Shown here: piece by piece, positions 37,051 through 45,947 of the stretch
How the letters are laid out: every line of letters starts with the position of its first letter
Numbering within the stretch: the stretch's first letter is position 1
DNA from: Shewanella livingstonensis
Lineage (GTDB): Bacteria > Pseudomonadota > Gammaproteobacteria > Enterobacterales > Shewanellaceae
Reading direction: 5' to 3'
Assembly (NCBI RefSeq): GCF_003855395.1
Contig: NZ_CP034015.1
Location: forward strand, 2,552,001 to 2,616,000
Length of the DNA: 64,000 nt
The notes under the pieces: model-generated
What the model saw: only the letters and a program-made list of their open reading frames with translations
Databases searched by the model: none
What the model was told of the DNA's origin: nothing
Translations under genes and position numbers: made by a program

Positions 37051-37785
37051 ATGCCGAATCATGTACTACTGAATAACCAAGAACATCAACATATTAAAAT
37101 AAATAATCAACGCAATGAGCGTTTAGGTGACAGCACTTGGTATGCACCGACATTTGTGGCCGAATTTAAAACCGTCCAAGCCCATTATCCGATTATGTTT
37201 CAAAAGGACCCTCAAACAGGGCAATTTTGTCCTGTGGTGTTATTTGGTTTTAAACATGATGAAAATCTGTTTTTATCCGCGGGACAATGGAACGCGAGCT
37301 ACATTCCAGTATCCATAAGACGCTTGCCTTTTTATATCGGTTTTCAACAAAAAAACGACAATGGTGTAGCCGTAAAAGAACGTGTTATTACCATTGATAT
37401 GGATTCACCACGAGTGAATACCGAGCATGGCCAATCTCTATTTTTACCTTTTGGCGGCCATACAGACTATTTAGACAGTATTGCCAATATGCTGGAAGCA
37501 TTACATCATGGCATGCAACAAAACGGAGAGTTTGTAAGCTTGTTGCTAAAACATGATCTGCTGGAACCTATCACACTAGATATAGAGTTAAATGATGAAT
37601 CTAAACATCAACTCATTGGTTTTTATAGTATAGATGAAGATAAATTGGCGCAACTGTCACATGATGCAATGTTTGAGTTACATCAAGCGAGATTTTTAGA
37701 ACCATTGTATATGATCGTCGCTTCTCAAGCGCAAATTAGAAAGCTCGTTGAATTTAAGAACCAACAATTAGCCCAAGCAAGTTAA
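37051..37785 (+). CDS. SapC family protein
   Basis: The ATG at 37051 is preceded by GTGGGG and encodes 244 residues; a GTG four codons earlier is possible. The sequence STWYAPTFVAEFKTVQAHYP, VVLFGFKHDENLFLSAG, RRLPFYIGF and a late FYSIDEDKLAQLS match the SapC-like family, named after a Campylobacter S-layer-linked protein. There is no signal peptide. Its role is unknown; genes of this family recur beside TonB receptors and tryptophan-halogenase-like genes. It sits 35 bases after the first halogenase-like gene and 10 bases before the second, so it is almost certainly in one operon. Confidence 0.85.
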   Translation: MPNHVLLNNQEHQHIKINNQRNERLGDSTWYAPTFVAEFKTVQAHYPIMFQKDPQTGQFCPVVLFGFKHDENLFLSAGQWNASYIPVSIRRLPFYIGFQQKNDNGVAVKERVITIDMDSPRVNTEHGQSLFLPFGGHTDYLDSIANMLEALHHGMQQNGEFVSLLLKHDLLEPITLDIELNDESKHQLIGFYSIDEDKLAQLSHDAMFELHQARFLEPLYMIVASQAQIRKLVEFKNQQLAQAS

Positions 37786-37795
37786 CGAGGCACTC

Positions 37796-39292
37796 ATGCA
37801 CAATAATAACATTAAAAAAGTAGTCATTGCAGGTGGAGGTACCGCAGGGTGGATGGCCGCTGCAGCGTTCTCTAAATTATTTGGCCACAGCTTGTCCGTT
37901 ACTATCGTCGAGTCCGATCTGATCCCTACCGTGGGTGTCGGTGAAGCGACTATTCCGACATTACATATTTTTCATGACCTACTTAAAATTAACGAAGCTG
38001 AGTTTATGGCGGCAACCAATGCCACATTCAAACTGGGCATTTCGTTTGAAAATTGGCGAGATGTGTCTCAAGACTATTTGCATTCGTTTGGTTACATTGG
38101 TCAAGGCTGTTGGGCGGCGGGTTTTCAGCATTTTTGGCTTAAAGGTATGCAGCAAGGTATCGCCAAAGACATTGGTGAATATTGCTTAGAACACCTGGCA
38201 TGTCGTCAAGGCAAGTTTGCAGTATTGCCTAATCAAGATCGCAACTATGCCTACCATACTGACGCAGGTTTATACGCCAAGTTCTTACGTAAATTGTCTG
38301 AACAACATGGGGCAGAGCGCATCGAGGGGATGATAGATAAGGTCAATGTTAATCAGCAAAATGGCTTTATTGATTCGCTTACCTTAGCCGATGGCACAGT
38401 GATTGAAGGCGATCTTTTTATCGATTGCACTGGCTTTAAAGGCTTATTGATTGAGCAAGCACTGCACACAGGCTATGAAAATTGGAATCATATTCTGCCT
38501 TGTGACAGTGCGATTGCGGTGCAGACGAAACAAACAAAAGCCTTGGTACCTTACACTCGCTCAATTGCCCATGACAGTGGTTGGCAATGGCAAATACCGC
38601 TACAAAATAGAATGGGTAATGGCTTAGTATTTTGCAGCCAATACATGAGCGATGACCAAGCTAAAGCATTGTTACTCGCCAACATTGAAGGTGAATTAAT
38701 CAATGAGCCACGGGTGATTAAGTTTCAAACCGGCACACGACGTAAACACTGGAATAAAAACTGTGTTGCTGTTGGCTTAGCAAGTGGTTTTATTGAGCCA
38801 CTTGAATCGACCAGTATTCATTTAATTCAGCAGAGTATTGTCCGGCTAATGCAGAACTTACCTACTAAAGCGATGGACGCCGGCGTGGTCGATAATTTTA
38901 ACCAAAAAATGCGCACAGAAATTAATAATATTCGTGACTTTATCGTGCTGCATTATCATGTGACAGAGCGTACCGACAGCGAGTTTTGGCGTTATTGTAA
39001 AAATATGGAAGTGCCAAACAGCTTACAGCAACGAATTGATTTATTTAACCAAAGTGGCCAAGTTTATAAAAATGATTTAGAACTGTTTGGTGAGTCATCT
39101 TGGTTACAAGTGATGATAGGTCAGGGGCTTATGCCTCAAAGTTATCATCCTATTGTCGATAACATGCCCGATGATCAACTGGCTAAATTTTTAGACAGTA
39201 TTGAAACTGGGGTGAAGCGACGAGCCGACAACTTGCCTAACCATGTCGATTTTATTAATCACTACTGCCGAGCGCCAAATAGCCTTGTTTAA
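37796..39292 (+). CDS. tryptophan-halogenase-like flavoprotein (second of two)
   Basis: This 498-residue flavoprotein begins IKKVVIAGGGTAGWMAAAAF (FAD site), then VGVGEATIPTLHIFHDLLKI and ATNATFKLGISFENWRD with the catalytic-type Lys. The halogenase signature GWQWQIPLQNRMGNGLVFCS is complete (GWxWxIP), as is FIEPLESTSIHLIQQ. It is closer to the canonical family than the gene at 35342. Flavin would come from a separate reductase. Substrate unknown. Its last 50 bases overlap the next gene. Confidence 0.88.
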   Translation: MHNNNIKKVVIAGGGTAGWMAAAAFSKLFGHSLSVTIVESDLIPTVGVGEATIPTLHIFHDLLKINEAEFMAATNATFKLGISFENWRDVSQDYLHSFGYIGQGCWAAGFQHFWLKGMQQGIAKDIGEYCLEHLACRQGKFAVLPNQDRNYAYHTDAGLYAKFLRKLSEQHGAERIEGMIDKVNVNQQNGFIDSLTLADGTVIEGDLFIDCTGFKGLLIEQALHTGYENWNHILPCDSAIAVQTKQTKALVPYTRSIAHDSGWQWQIPLQNRMGNGLVFCSQYMSDDQAKALLLANIEGELINEPRVIKFQTGTRRKHWNKNCVAVGLASGFIEPLESTSIHLIQQSIVRLMQNLPTKAMDAGVVDNFNQKMRTEINNIRDFIVLHYHVTERTDSEFWRYCKNMEVPNSLQQRIDLFNQSGQVYKNDLELFGESSWLQVMIGQGLMPQSYHPIVDNMPDDQLAKFLDSIETGVKRRADNLPNHVDFINHYCRAPNSLV

Positions 39293-40028
39293 GATTAATC
39301 GCCATATTGCTCCTCACATAGAAATGCTTGGCGAGGGGCAATTACCCTTAATTGTCATCGATGATTATATTGAGGATGTTAGTGCATTAACTCAGTACAT
39401 AGCGCAACAGGCTAAATTTAGCGCCGACGGTCATACTCAGTACCCGGGCATTCGTAGCCCAATGACCAAAGATATTGTGCTAGCTTATTTAAAACCGCTG
39501 ATGCAGCCGATTTATAAAATCTACGGTTTTTCAACGGCTCAAACACCTGCGCCATGCGATAATTACTTTTCGCTCATCACTACAGCCGCTAACGAGTTGA
39601 CTGATATTCAAACCATTCCACACTTTGACACCTACCAGTCTAATTTGATTGCCGTTATTCATTATTTGAATGACAAGCCTCATGGTGGCATTGGTTTTTT
39701 TAGGCATAAACGAACTGGCTACGAGTTTATTAACGAATTGCGAAAACCTGAATATGACCAAGTTGTTAATGACATGAACCTCTCAGCGGCAAGTCCTATT
39801 AATAGCAGTAGCATTAATGACAGTAACAATGGCAGTAGCACTAAAAGCTATTGCAGCGTTAATCACAGTGAATTTGAGTGTTATAAAACGCTCGGCTATA
39901 AAGCCAATCGATTAATTGTATTTCCTGGCATGTTATTGCATTCAAGCTTGGTCGATGTCGAAACCGATATTGATTCGAGTCCACAAACAGGCCGATTAAC
40001 TGCCAATATATTTATTAAATTTGTATAA
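39243..40028 (+). CDS. DUF6445 family protein, possible Fe(II)/2-oxoglutarate oxygenase-like
   Basis: From the ATG at 39243 the product has 261 residues and overlaps the previous gene by 50 bases; a later start after that stop would remove about the first 20 residues. LPLIVIDDYIEDVSALTQYI resembles the opening of prolyl-hydroxylase-like proteins. TIPHFDTYQSNLIAVIHYLN with HxD, GGIGFFRHKRTGYEF, and FPGMLLHSSLVD with a distal His give the HxD...H metal triad pattern of the cupin oxygenase fold. A Ser/Asn-rich stretch (residues about 182-202) looks like a loop insertion. The oxygenase idea is inference; the family name is from recall of similar operons. Confidence 0.7.
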   Translation: MSILLITTAERQIALFKINRHIAPHIEMLGEGQLPLIVIDDYIEDVSALTQYIAQQAKFSADGHTQYPGIRSPMTKDIVLAYLKPLMQPIYKIYGFSTAQTPAPCDNYFSLITTAANELTDIQTIPHFDTYQSNLIAVIHYLNDKPHGGIGFFRHKRTGYEFINELRKPEYDQVVNDMNLSAASPINSSSINDSNNGSSTKSYCSVNHSEFECYKTLGYKANRLIVFPGMLLHSSLVDVETDIDSSPQTGRLTANIFIKFV

Positions 40029-40037
40029 GGAAACCCA

Positions 40038-40850
40038 ATGACATACACAGGTTTACACAAAGTACTGCTGACAGCATTGCTTAGTTGTGCTTTATATTTG
40101 ATGCTTTTTAGCCAAATGCTGCATGCAACTGGGTTCGAGCACATGCCTAAAAAGCAATTTAATGTATTGGTGTTTAGTAAAACCGCTGGCTGGCATCATC
40201 CGTCGATTTTAAGTGGTGTAAAAGCCATACAACAACTTGGCGACAAGCATTTTTTCAATGTTGTTTGGCATGAGGAAAGTCGATATTTCAATGATGATTA
40301 TCTCAAACAAGTAGATGTAGTGGTATTTTTAGCCACCACAGGTGATGTGTTAAATGATACAGAACAAGCGGCATTTGAGCGTTATATAAAGCAAGGTAAA
40401 GGATTTGTGGGTATACACAGTGCTACCGATACTGAATACGATTGGCCATGGTATCAACAACTTGTCGGACATACGTTTGTCATCCATCCCGAAATTCAAA
40501 CCGCAAGATTACAGGTCGAGTCACGTCAATTCCCAGGCGTAGAATCGATGCCAGACAGTTTGTTATGGACTGACGAATGGTACGACTTTACCGTTGCGCG
40601 CAATCCAAAACTGCATTACATCTTGTCGGTTGACGAAAAAAGTTACGATACTCATTCAGACTGGGGAACCAAGCAGGGCAAAGGCATGGGAGAATTTCAT
40701 CCTATAGCTTGGTATCAAGAATACGATGGCGGTCGTGCATTTTACACCGCCCTTGGCCATACCGATGCTGTGTATCAAGACGTGTTATTTCAAGCGCATT
40801 TATATGGTGGAATATATTGGGCAGCAACAGGTAAGGGGATAACACGGTAA
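40038..40850 (+). CDS. ThuA domain-containing protein, secreted
   Basis: This 270-residue protein has an N-terminal hydrophobic signal (LLTALLSCALYLMLFSQML). The ThuA/trehalose-utilisation domain follows: FNVLVFSKTAGWHHPSILSG, VVFLATTGDVLNDTEQAAFE, GFVGIHSATDTEYDWPWYQQ, HPIAWYQEYDGGRAFYTALG and HLYGGIYWA. The fold is glutamine-amidotransferase-like. Family members are implicated in sugar metabolism and some act as keto-sugar hydratases. It should be periplasmic or membrane-anchored. It is 9 bases behind the DUF6445 gene and closes the operon. Confidence 0.88.
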   Translation: MTYTGLHKVLLTALLSCALYLMLFSQMLHATGFEHMPKKQFNVLVFSKTAGWHHPSILSGVKAIQQLGDKHFFNVVWHEESRYFNDDYLKQVDVVVFLATTGDVLNDTEQAAFERYIKQGKGFVGIHSATDTEYDWPWYQQLVGHTFVIHPEIQTARLQVESRQFPGVESMPDSLLWTDEWYDFTVARNPKLHYILSVDEKSYDTHSDWGTKQGKGMGEFHPIAWYQEYDGGRAFYTALGHTDAVYQDVLFQAHLYGGIYWAATGKGITR

Positions 40851-40924
40851 ATCGTTGGTTTACTATTTACAGCAAGCTAAATCAGAACAAGAGTTAACTC
40901 ATTTCTGGACCGAAGTGAGCGGGC

Positions 40925-41078
40925 TTTAAATCTATCTACAGGTTACCATGGCATTTACTCACCGACACGCGCAAGTATATCCCTATAGCTCGGCCGACCC
41001 GTCCATGGGTCGGACGGTCGTCTCGCAAACACGCATGGTTCGCCTTATATAGTATTTGGGTAACCTGCAGGCTTTAAA
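40925..41078. repeat. small element with imperfect inverted ends
   Basis: TTTAAA...CTACAGGTTACC at 40925-40947 faces GGTAACCTGCAG...TTTAAA at 41059-41078, giving a segment of about 154 bases. Inside is a further palindrome around CGACCCGTCCATGGGTCG. It has no coding potential and looks like a mobile or REP-like repeat of the host genome. Confidence 0.5.
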
Positions 41079-41736
41079 ATCAAAACAATATTTAGCGTCC
41101 TAGACCTAATTGATACAGCGAATATCATATTTGGAGAAAAGCGGCCTGCAAGACTTTATTTTATAAAAATTTTCCCTGACCCGACTATATTTGACCCGAC
41201 TATATTAAATGTAATAACCAATCTATGAGAAACAATCAGCTAAATTATATTGTGCATTACTTATTATGTCTTCTAAGCATTTAACACCTTCCTAGTCAAT
41301 ATTGTTTATAAAAATATAAAATGATAATATCTCTTATGAAGAATATAAATTTTAAATAAAATAACCTCATCGTAAGTAAGCCGTATTGATTAGGAATATT
41401 TAAAATGGTATTATTACTTATCAAGAAATAAATTCTGTAATAGCGCATAAAACATCCTCGCGAAATTTAAAGTAAAAAATCCTTGTTAATTAATAAAATG
41501 CATCATAAGTAATAAATTTATTACGTTGCATTCCAACTGATATAATTACTTATCAGGGAAGAGTACATCTCTGCAATATCACTTTAAACTATATAAAACA
41601 TAAAAATATACGTGATTATCAAATAATCAAATCGTAGGTTTCCCATGCCAGAAATTAAAAAAAAGGATTGCTAATATGTAGATCAGACCCTATAACTTTA
41701 AAACATATAAACGTCAAAATAATATAAGGAATAAAT
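41079..41736. other. AT-rich intergenic region without a recognised gene
   Basis: No gene is seen. At 41177-41206 there is an exact tandem duplication of the 15-base unit TGACCCGACTATATT. The rest is low-complexity AT-rich DNA. A good ribosome site (AAGGA) for the small frame at 41737 lies at the right end. Confidence 0.5.
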
Positions 41737-42063
41737 ATGAGCCACCAATTGTCACGTATAAGAAAAAATTTAACTAAACCAACTAAGTCAAAAGTTTATG
41801 TCATCAGAAAGCGGCATTCGACTATAAATAAACCATTAGTACACAATGCGAAGTCTTGGACGAAAACAATAAATAACTCTACACACATTATTAATATAAA
41901 TATAAATATATCTTTACGGGAGCTAATATATTACTGCTGCGTTAAGGAATACATCATGGGTTTCATTATAAACTTATTGCATTCTATGCCAGATACTATA
42001 AGCAGCCTATTTTATAAAATTATTTATTCAGCACTTTATTTTTGGCAAACCATCCCATTTTAA
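41737..42063 (+). CDS. hypothetical small protein, uncertain
   Basis: The frame gives 108 residues with an AAGGAATAA ribosome site. The N-terminal 45 residues are Lys/Arg-rich (MSHQLSRIRKNLTKPTKSKV), the middle is Asn/Ile-rich (from AT-rich DNA), and the C-terminal IMGFIINLLHSMPDTISSLF is amphipathic. I recognise no family. It stands alone in a 1.9 kb gene-poor region and may be spurious. Confidence 0.3.
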   Translation: MSHQLSRIRKNLTKPTKSKVYVIRKRHSTINKPLVHNAKSWTKTINNSTHIINININISLRELIYYCCVKEYIMGFIINLLHSMPDTISSLFYKIIYSALYFWQTIPF

Positions 42064-42723
42064 TTATGTACTGAAATATCAATAAATATCGTCTCATTGA
42101 CCATTTCTGCCCGATGCCTTGAGCAGCTAAGAGCAAAGCATCTCGTCCATATCATAAGTTAACCCATCAATGGTTTCATCAATGCGTTATTAGCCATTGG
42201 GGCAGGGCTACCGCATGAGTGTGCGTTTTTTGCTCACAATGAATAATTTCATTATAGAGTCACTTCTAATTATTCATGAATTAATAGCATTTCGAACAAA
42301 TGTAGTTTGATAAATACACTCAATTTGTTCATAAAACATTCGCGATCTAGTCCTAGCCATCGGGTATTAAATAAGTCAAATTACTGATACTTATCAATAC
42401 TTAAGTTAATTAATCCAACACCTACCTTGTAATACTTAATTCCTACATTGAATAGCTTAGATGCAGCGATAGTCATGACGTGAGTAATTTCAATTGTGTA
42501 GCATTTTTCGTCTGGGGCGGCTGGGAGTTCCAAGAGGGAATAGCCGTTAATTCCCTCTTGGTCTGGTGTGGGTGAAGCACCACGACGTTAATGGCCGCAG
42601 GCCATATTTCCAAATTCACTTTTGGGAAATAATCCGCTAGTCTAACTCGTTGCCTCACAAAAAAATTCAAAAATGATCAGACTGCATTATGAATTATCAA
42701 ACGTTAATATTAAGAAGGCTTTT
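42064..42723. other. intergenic region with an inverted repeat, no recognised gene
   Basis: The stretch has no convincing gene. A perfect 12-base inverted repeat, CCAAGAGGGAAT at 42530-42541 and its complement at 42550-42561, lies in a GC-richer patch (about 42505-42660) that stands out from its AT-rich surroundings and looks like a dispersed repeat. The part at 42110-42240 also has a different base composition and may be old insertion-sequence debris. Confidence 0.4.
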
Positions 42724-43716
42724 TTATTTCCGTGCTATTCCGGCCATCTGTGTTTGCAACGTAAATAACCCATTTCCGGTGGTGATTAATAAGGTTTTCA
42801 TGTCTTTACCACCAAAGTCCATATTGGTTATTTGCGGCGCAACTGCGATTGATTGATGTAATTTGCCCTCGGGCGAATAGATTTGAAGCTTGCCTTGACT
42901 GTGGCTAGCCACATAAAGATTCCCGGCACAGTCAATGGTGATCCCATCAGGTCCATCAACGTCGATAAAGGGTTGTCGCTCTCCAACACTGCCATCATTA
43001 TTTACTGGGTAACGGTAAATATGGTTACTGTAATCGCCAACATAGAGCCAATGTTCATCTGGCGATAATACAACCCCATTAGGCTTATTTAATTGGTCAA
43101 GTTCGACTAATTCTCCTGATGCAGACAACCAGAATACTGATGTGCTGTTGAGTTCATTTTTACGCTCGCTCAATTGCCAATCAGGATCGCTAAAGTAAAT
43201 GCCACCATTTGAATGTTGGCTGATGTCGTTAGGGGAGTTAAATGGTTTACCGTCGAATTGATTGACCACCACAGTTTGCTTTTGTGTTGATAAGTTAATT
43301 TTGTTGACCGATCGGTCACTGTGTTTTAGCACATACAAATCGTTACCATCAGCCAGCAAGCCATTGCTGCCAGAGTGTGACAACCACAATGTGGGCTTAT
43401 GGTTAAGTTTGTATTGATAAATATTGGCATCAGGGCCGTTCAATTGACTGCCAGAGAAGTTCATTTCAGAGAAATAAAACGCTTGGTCAGCCACAGACCA
43501 AGTAGGACCTTCAAGGAAAAGCAATTTGTCACTAACTAATTTAAGCGAATGACTGTCAGCAGCTTGATAGTGGCTGCTGCATTGTTCAATTAACGCTAAA
43601 TCGGCATTAGACTTTGTTTCTGCATACGCTTGCAGTGGCAACAATAGGGCTAACGCACATGCGCTGGCGAGTTTTACTGTTGTTGATGATGACTGTCTTA
43701 ATGTCGTTAATTGCAT
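42724..43716 (-). CDS. SMP-30/gluconolactonase family protein, secreted
   Basis: The ATG at 43716 (MQLTTLRQSSSTTVKLASAC) follows AAGGA by 7 bases and opens a signal peptide ending at QAYAETK; the open frame upstream is ignored. The 330-residue protein is a six-bladed propeller of the SMP-30 family: FLEGPTWSVADQAFYFSEMN, NSPNDISQHSNGGIYFSDP, LNKPNGVVLSPDEHWLYVGD and DGPDGITIDCAGNLYVASHS hold the Glu, Asn and Asp metal ligands. It would hydrolyse a sugar lactone in the periplasm. It is divergent from the first GH10 gene and shares its control region, including a TAGTC-type motif. Confidence 0.9.
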   Translation of the reverse strand: MQLTTLRQSSSTTVKLASACALALLLPLQAYAETKSNADLALIEQCSSHYQAADSHSLKLVSDKLLFLEGPTWSVADQAFYFSEMNFSGSQLNGPDANIYQYKLNHKPTLWLSHSGSNGLLADGNDLYVLKHSDRSVNKINLSTQKQTVVVNQFDGKPFNSPNDISQHSNGGIYFSDPDWQLSERKNELNSTSVFWLSASGELVELDQLNKPNGVVLSPDEHWLYVGDYSNHIYRYPVNNDGSVGERQPFIDVDGPDGITIDCAGNLYVASHSQGKLQIYSPEGKLHQSIAVAPQITNMDFGGKDMKTLLITTGNGLFTLQTQMAGIARK

Positions 43717-43769
43717 TGAGCTTCCTTGTAATTTGTTAATGCAAATTAGATTAAACGTTAAAATAATAA

Positions 43770-43784
43770 TAGTCAAATAGACCA
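43770..43784. promoter_or_regulatory. TAGTC-N5-GACTA motif between the lactonase and first GH10 genes
   Basis: TAGTCAAATAGACCA matches 9 of 10 arm positions. It lies in the 159-base divergent gap, 54 bases from the lactonase start and 92 from the GH10 start, so it could control both. Confidence 0.6.
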
Positions 43785-43875
43785 TTAGTTTGTTAGCTTA
43801 TGGTAAACAACCATTAACTTACCTCAAATCGGACTAAGAAATGGGATAAACAAGCTAAAATCAAAAGGAATACCA

Positions 43876-45048
43876 ATGAATCGAGCTATAAAAACAACGA
43901 TTGGTTTAAGCATCGCCAGTGCTTTATTGTTCTCTGTGAATATACAGGCTGTTGAAACAGCAGCCAATTCGAACGCGATAACCCATTTAGATGATGTGTA
44001 TCAACAGGCTTTTAAAGTGGGCGTTGCGGTAAATGAAGATGTCACCATGGGCAAAGATGATCAACAAAAGCAGTTGGTCATTGATAACTTTAATACTGTG
44101 ACCATTGAAAATGCGATGAAAGCGGAAATTGTTAACCCAACACCTGGGGTTTATGATTTTGCCGCAGCAGATGCTTATGTCAAATTTGGCCAAGACAATA
44201 ATATGTTCATCGTTGGGCATACCTTAGTTTGGCATAATCAAACACCTGATTTTTTCTTTAAAAATAAAGATAATCAAACTAATACACCGGCTGAGCAATT
44301 AGAAGTGATGCGCAAACATATTAAGCTTGTAGCAGGTCGCTATGCTGGCAAGGTGCATGCGTGGGATGTGGTAAACGAGGTGATTGATAATGACGGCTCA
44401 TACCGCCCAACTACCTGGGTTAACGGTGTAGGCGATGGTGATACATTGGTTAAAGCAGCATTTAAATATGCCGCTGAATATGCCCCTAATACTGAACTGT
44501 ATTACAACGACTTTAATGCTTGGCGACCAGAAAAACGTGATGCCATTGTGAAAATGATTAACATGTTAAAAGCTGAAGGGATCCGTATCGACGGTGTGGG
44601 GATACAAGCGCATTGGGGGCTTAACTTCCCTAAAACTGAATACATTGAGCAAGCCATTGATGCCTATGCCGCAGCGGGTGTGAAGGTAATGATTACCGAA
44701 CTAGATATTGATGTATTGCCGTTTACCAAAGAGGGTCAGGTGTTTGGCCAAGCCTTTATGCATCCACAATTTCAATTAGAGGAGTTTGAAACCTACCTTG
44801 ACCCGTATAAAGCGGGGTTACCTGATGATGTACAACAAAAGTTAACCGCAAGGTATGTTGAGTTGTTTACCTTATTCAATAAAAAAAGTGACAAAATTGA
44901 TCGGGTAACCCTGTGGGGATTACATGATGGCATGTCGTGGAAAAATGATTATCCAATCCCAGCAAGAACAAATTATCCGTTATTGTGGGATCGTCAATTA
45001 CAACCAAAACCAGCATTAAAAGCCTTACTCAAACTACAACCTAAATAA
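43876..45048 (+). CDS. GH10 endo-1,4-beta-xylanase, secreted (first)
   Basis: This 390-residue protein has a signal peptide (SIASALLFSVNIQAVE) and a single GH10 barrel. The barrel begins with FKVGVAVNEDVTMGKDDQQK and TIENAMKAEIVNPTPGVYDF, then has FIVGHTLVWHNQTPDFFF. The acid/base Glu is in AWDVVNEVIDNDGSYRP and the nucleophile Glu in VMITELDIDVLP; the barrel ends DRVTLWGLHDGMSW. It has no binding domain. It should act in the periplasm or outside on xylan or long xylo-oligomers. Confidence 0.95.
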   Translation: MNRAIKTTIGLSIASALLFSVNIQAVETAANSNAITHLDDVYQQAFKVGVAVNEDVTMGKDDQQKQLVIDNFNTVTIENAMKAEIVNPTPGVYDFAAADAYVKFGQDNNMFIVGHTLVWHNQTPDFFFKNKDNQTNTPAEQLEVMRKHIKLVAGRYAGKVHAWDVVNEVIDNDGSYRPTTWVNGVGDGDTLVKAAFKYAAEYAPNTELYYNDFNAWRPEKRDAIVKMINMLKAEGIRIDGVGIQAHWGLNFPKTEYIEQAIDAYAAAGVKVMITELDIDVLPFTKEGQVFGQAFMHPQFQLEEFETYLDPYKAGLPDDVQQKLTARYVELFTLFNKKSDKIDRVTLWGLHDGMSWKNDYPIPARTNYPLLWDRQLQPKPALKALLKLQPK

Positions 45049-45074
45049 TGAACAAGCCGTTAATCTGAGTTGGT

Positions 45075-45533
45075 TTACTTGTTCTTGTAACGAATAACCA
45101 CAAATTTTAACGGCTTGGTTCCGCTATTAAAAATACCATGCATAACGCCTGCAGCCACATAAAGCATGTCACCTTGTTTTGCCGGTGACTCTTTGCCATC
45201 TAAGCTCCACGTGCCTTGTCCTTCTAAAATCATCAAAAACTCTTCGCCTTCATGTTGATGGGTTGGGTGAATTTCATTATTCGGCTCAATAACGGCTACA
45301 CCACTAATGACATTAGTTGATTCACTGGTGTCACCATAAAAATAGGTGTTAAACACACTGCCATCGTACTGGGTGATATGACTGTCGGCGTGTGACACTA
45401 TGGTTGAAGTAATCTCGGGTTTTATATCGTCATTAGCATAAGACATGCTGCTCATGGTGAAACTGCTTAATATCATTGCACCCATTAAGGCGCATAACCG
45501 GGTTGATTTAACTTTTCGCTGATTTCCTTTCAT
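45075..45533 (-). CDS. cupin-domain protein with signal peptide
   Basis: This 152-residue protein has a signal peptide ending near SYANDD and one cupin barrel: IEPNNEIHPTHQHEGEEFLM gives the HxH...E metal ligands of cupin motif 1, and GDMLYVAAGVMHGIFN gives motif 2 with its His. It is predicted periplasmic. Function cannot be told; sugar-binding, isomerase or sensor roles are all possible. GGAGCT precedes the ATG. It faces the first GH10 gene and is divergent from the second, across a gap holding a TAGTC-type motif. Confidence 0.85.
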   Translation of the reverse strand: MKGNQRKVKSTRLCALMGAMILSSFTMSSMSYANDDIKPEITSTIVSHADSHITQYDGSVFNTYFYGDTSESTNVISGVAVIEPNNEIHPTHQHEGEEFLMILEGQGTWSLDGKESPAKQGDMLYVAAGVMHGIFNSGTKPLKFVVIRYKNK

Positions 45534-45947
45534 GTGAGCTCCATTTATTTTAATTGATGTAAAGCATTAAGTGGTTGTTTATTAGGTGCATAATTAATTT
45601 TTATTCTGGCTATTTGCAACAATTTACAAAATTATTGTTACAAACATGTTCTCAAAAAGATAAAAGTAGTCTATTTTACTACAATCTTGTTGTCAAAAGG
45701 ACTATTTGATTTTATTCCTTAAAAGTCATCTTTGCAGTAATGGAATGATCGATATGATTTTGAACAGTTGTTTTTAACAATAAGTTGACTCAATGGGGAG
45801 AAAATGAATTTCTTATTAACACGTTTGGGTTTAATCGCCTGTGTTGTGAAATGAATAATCAGAGTAAACATTAAATCACTCTCAATTCTGGTCAGTGTCA
45901 TTGACATGACTCTGCCAGCAATAACAATAATAGGGATAAAATAGGCT
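45534..45947. promoter_or_regulatory. divergent control region of cupin and second GH10 genes
   Basis: No gene is seen in these 414 bases. The site TAGTCTATTTTACTA at 45667-45681 matches TAGTC-N5-GACTA in 9 of 10 arm positions. A second partial copy, GGACTATTTGATTTT, lies at about 45699-45713. Confidence 0.55.

Noticed and set aside
42473..42670. 65-residue minus-strand frame
   Set aside because: It spans the inverted-repeat patch at 42530-42561 and looks like translated repeat DNA.
43790..43812. TTTGTTAGC...GTAAACAA as a fourth LacI-type operator
   Set aside because: It shares only the outer parts of the palindrome and lacks the central AGCGCT; the other three sites are perfect, so I did not count it.
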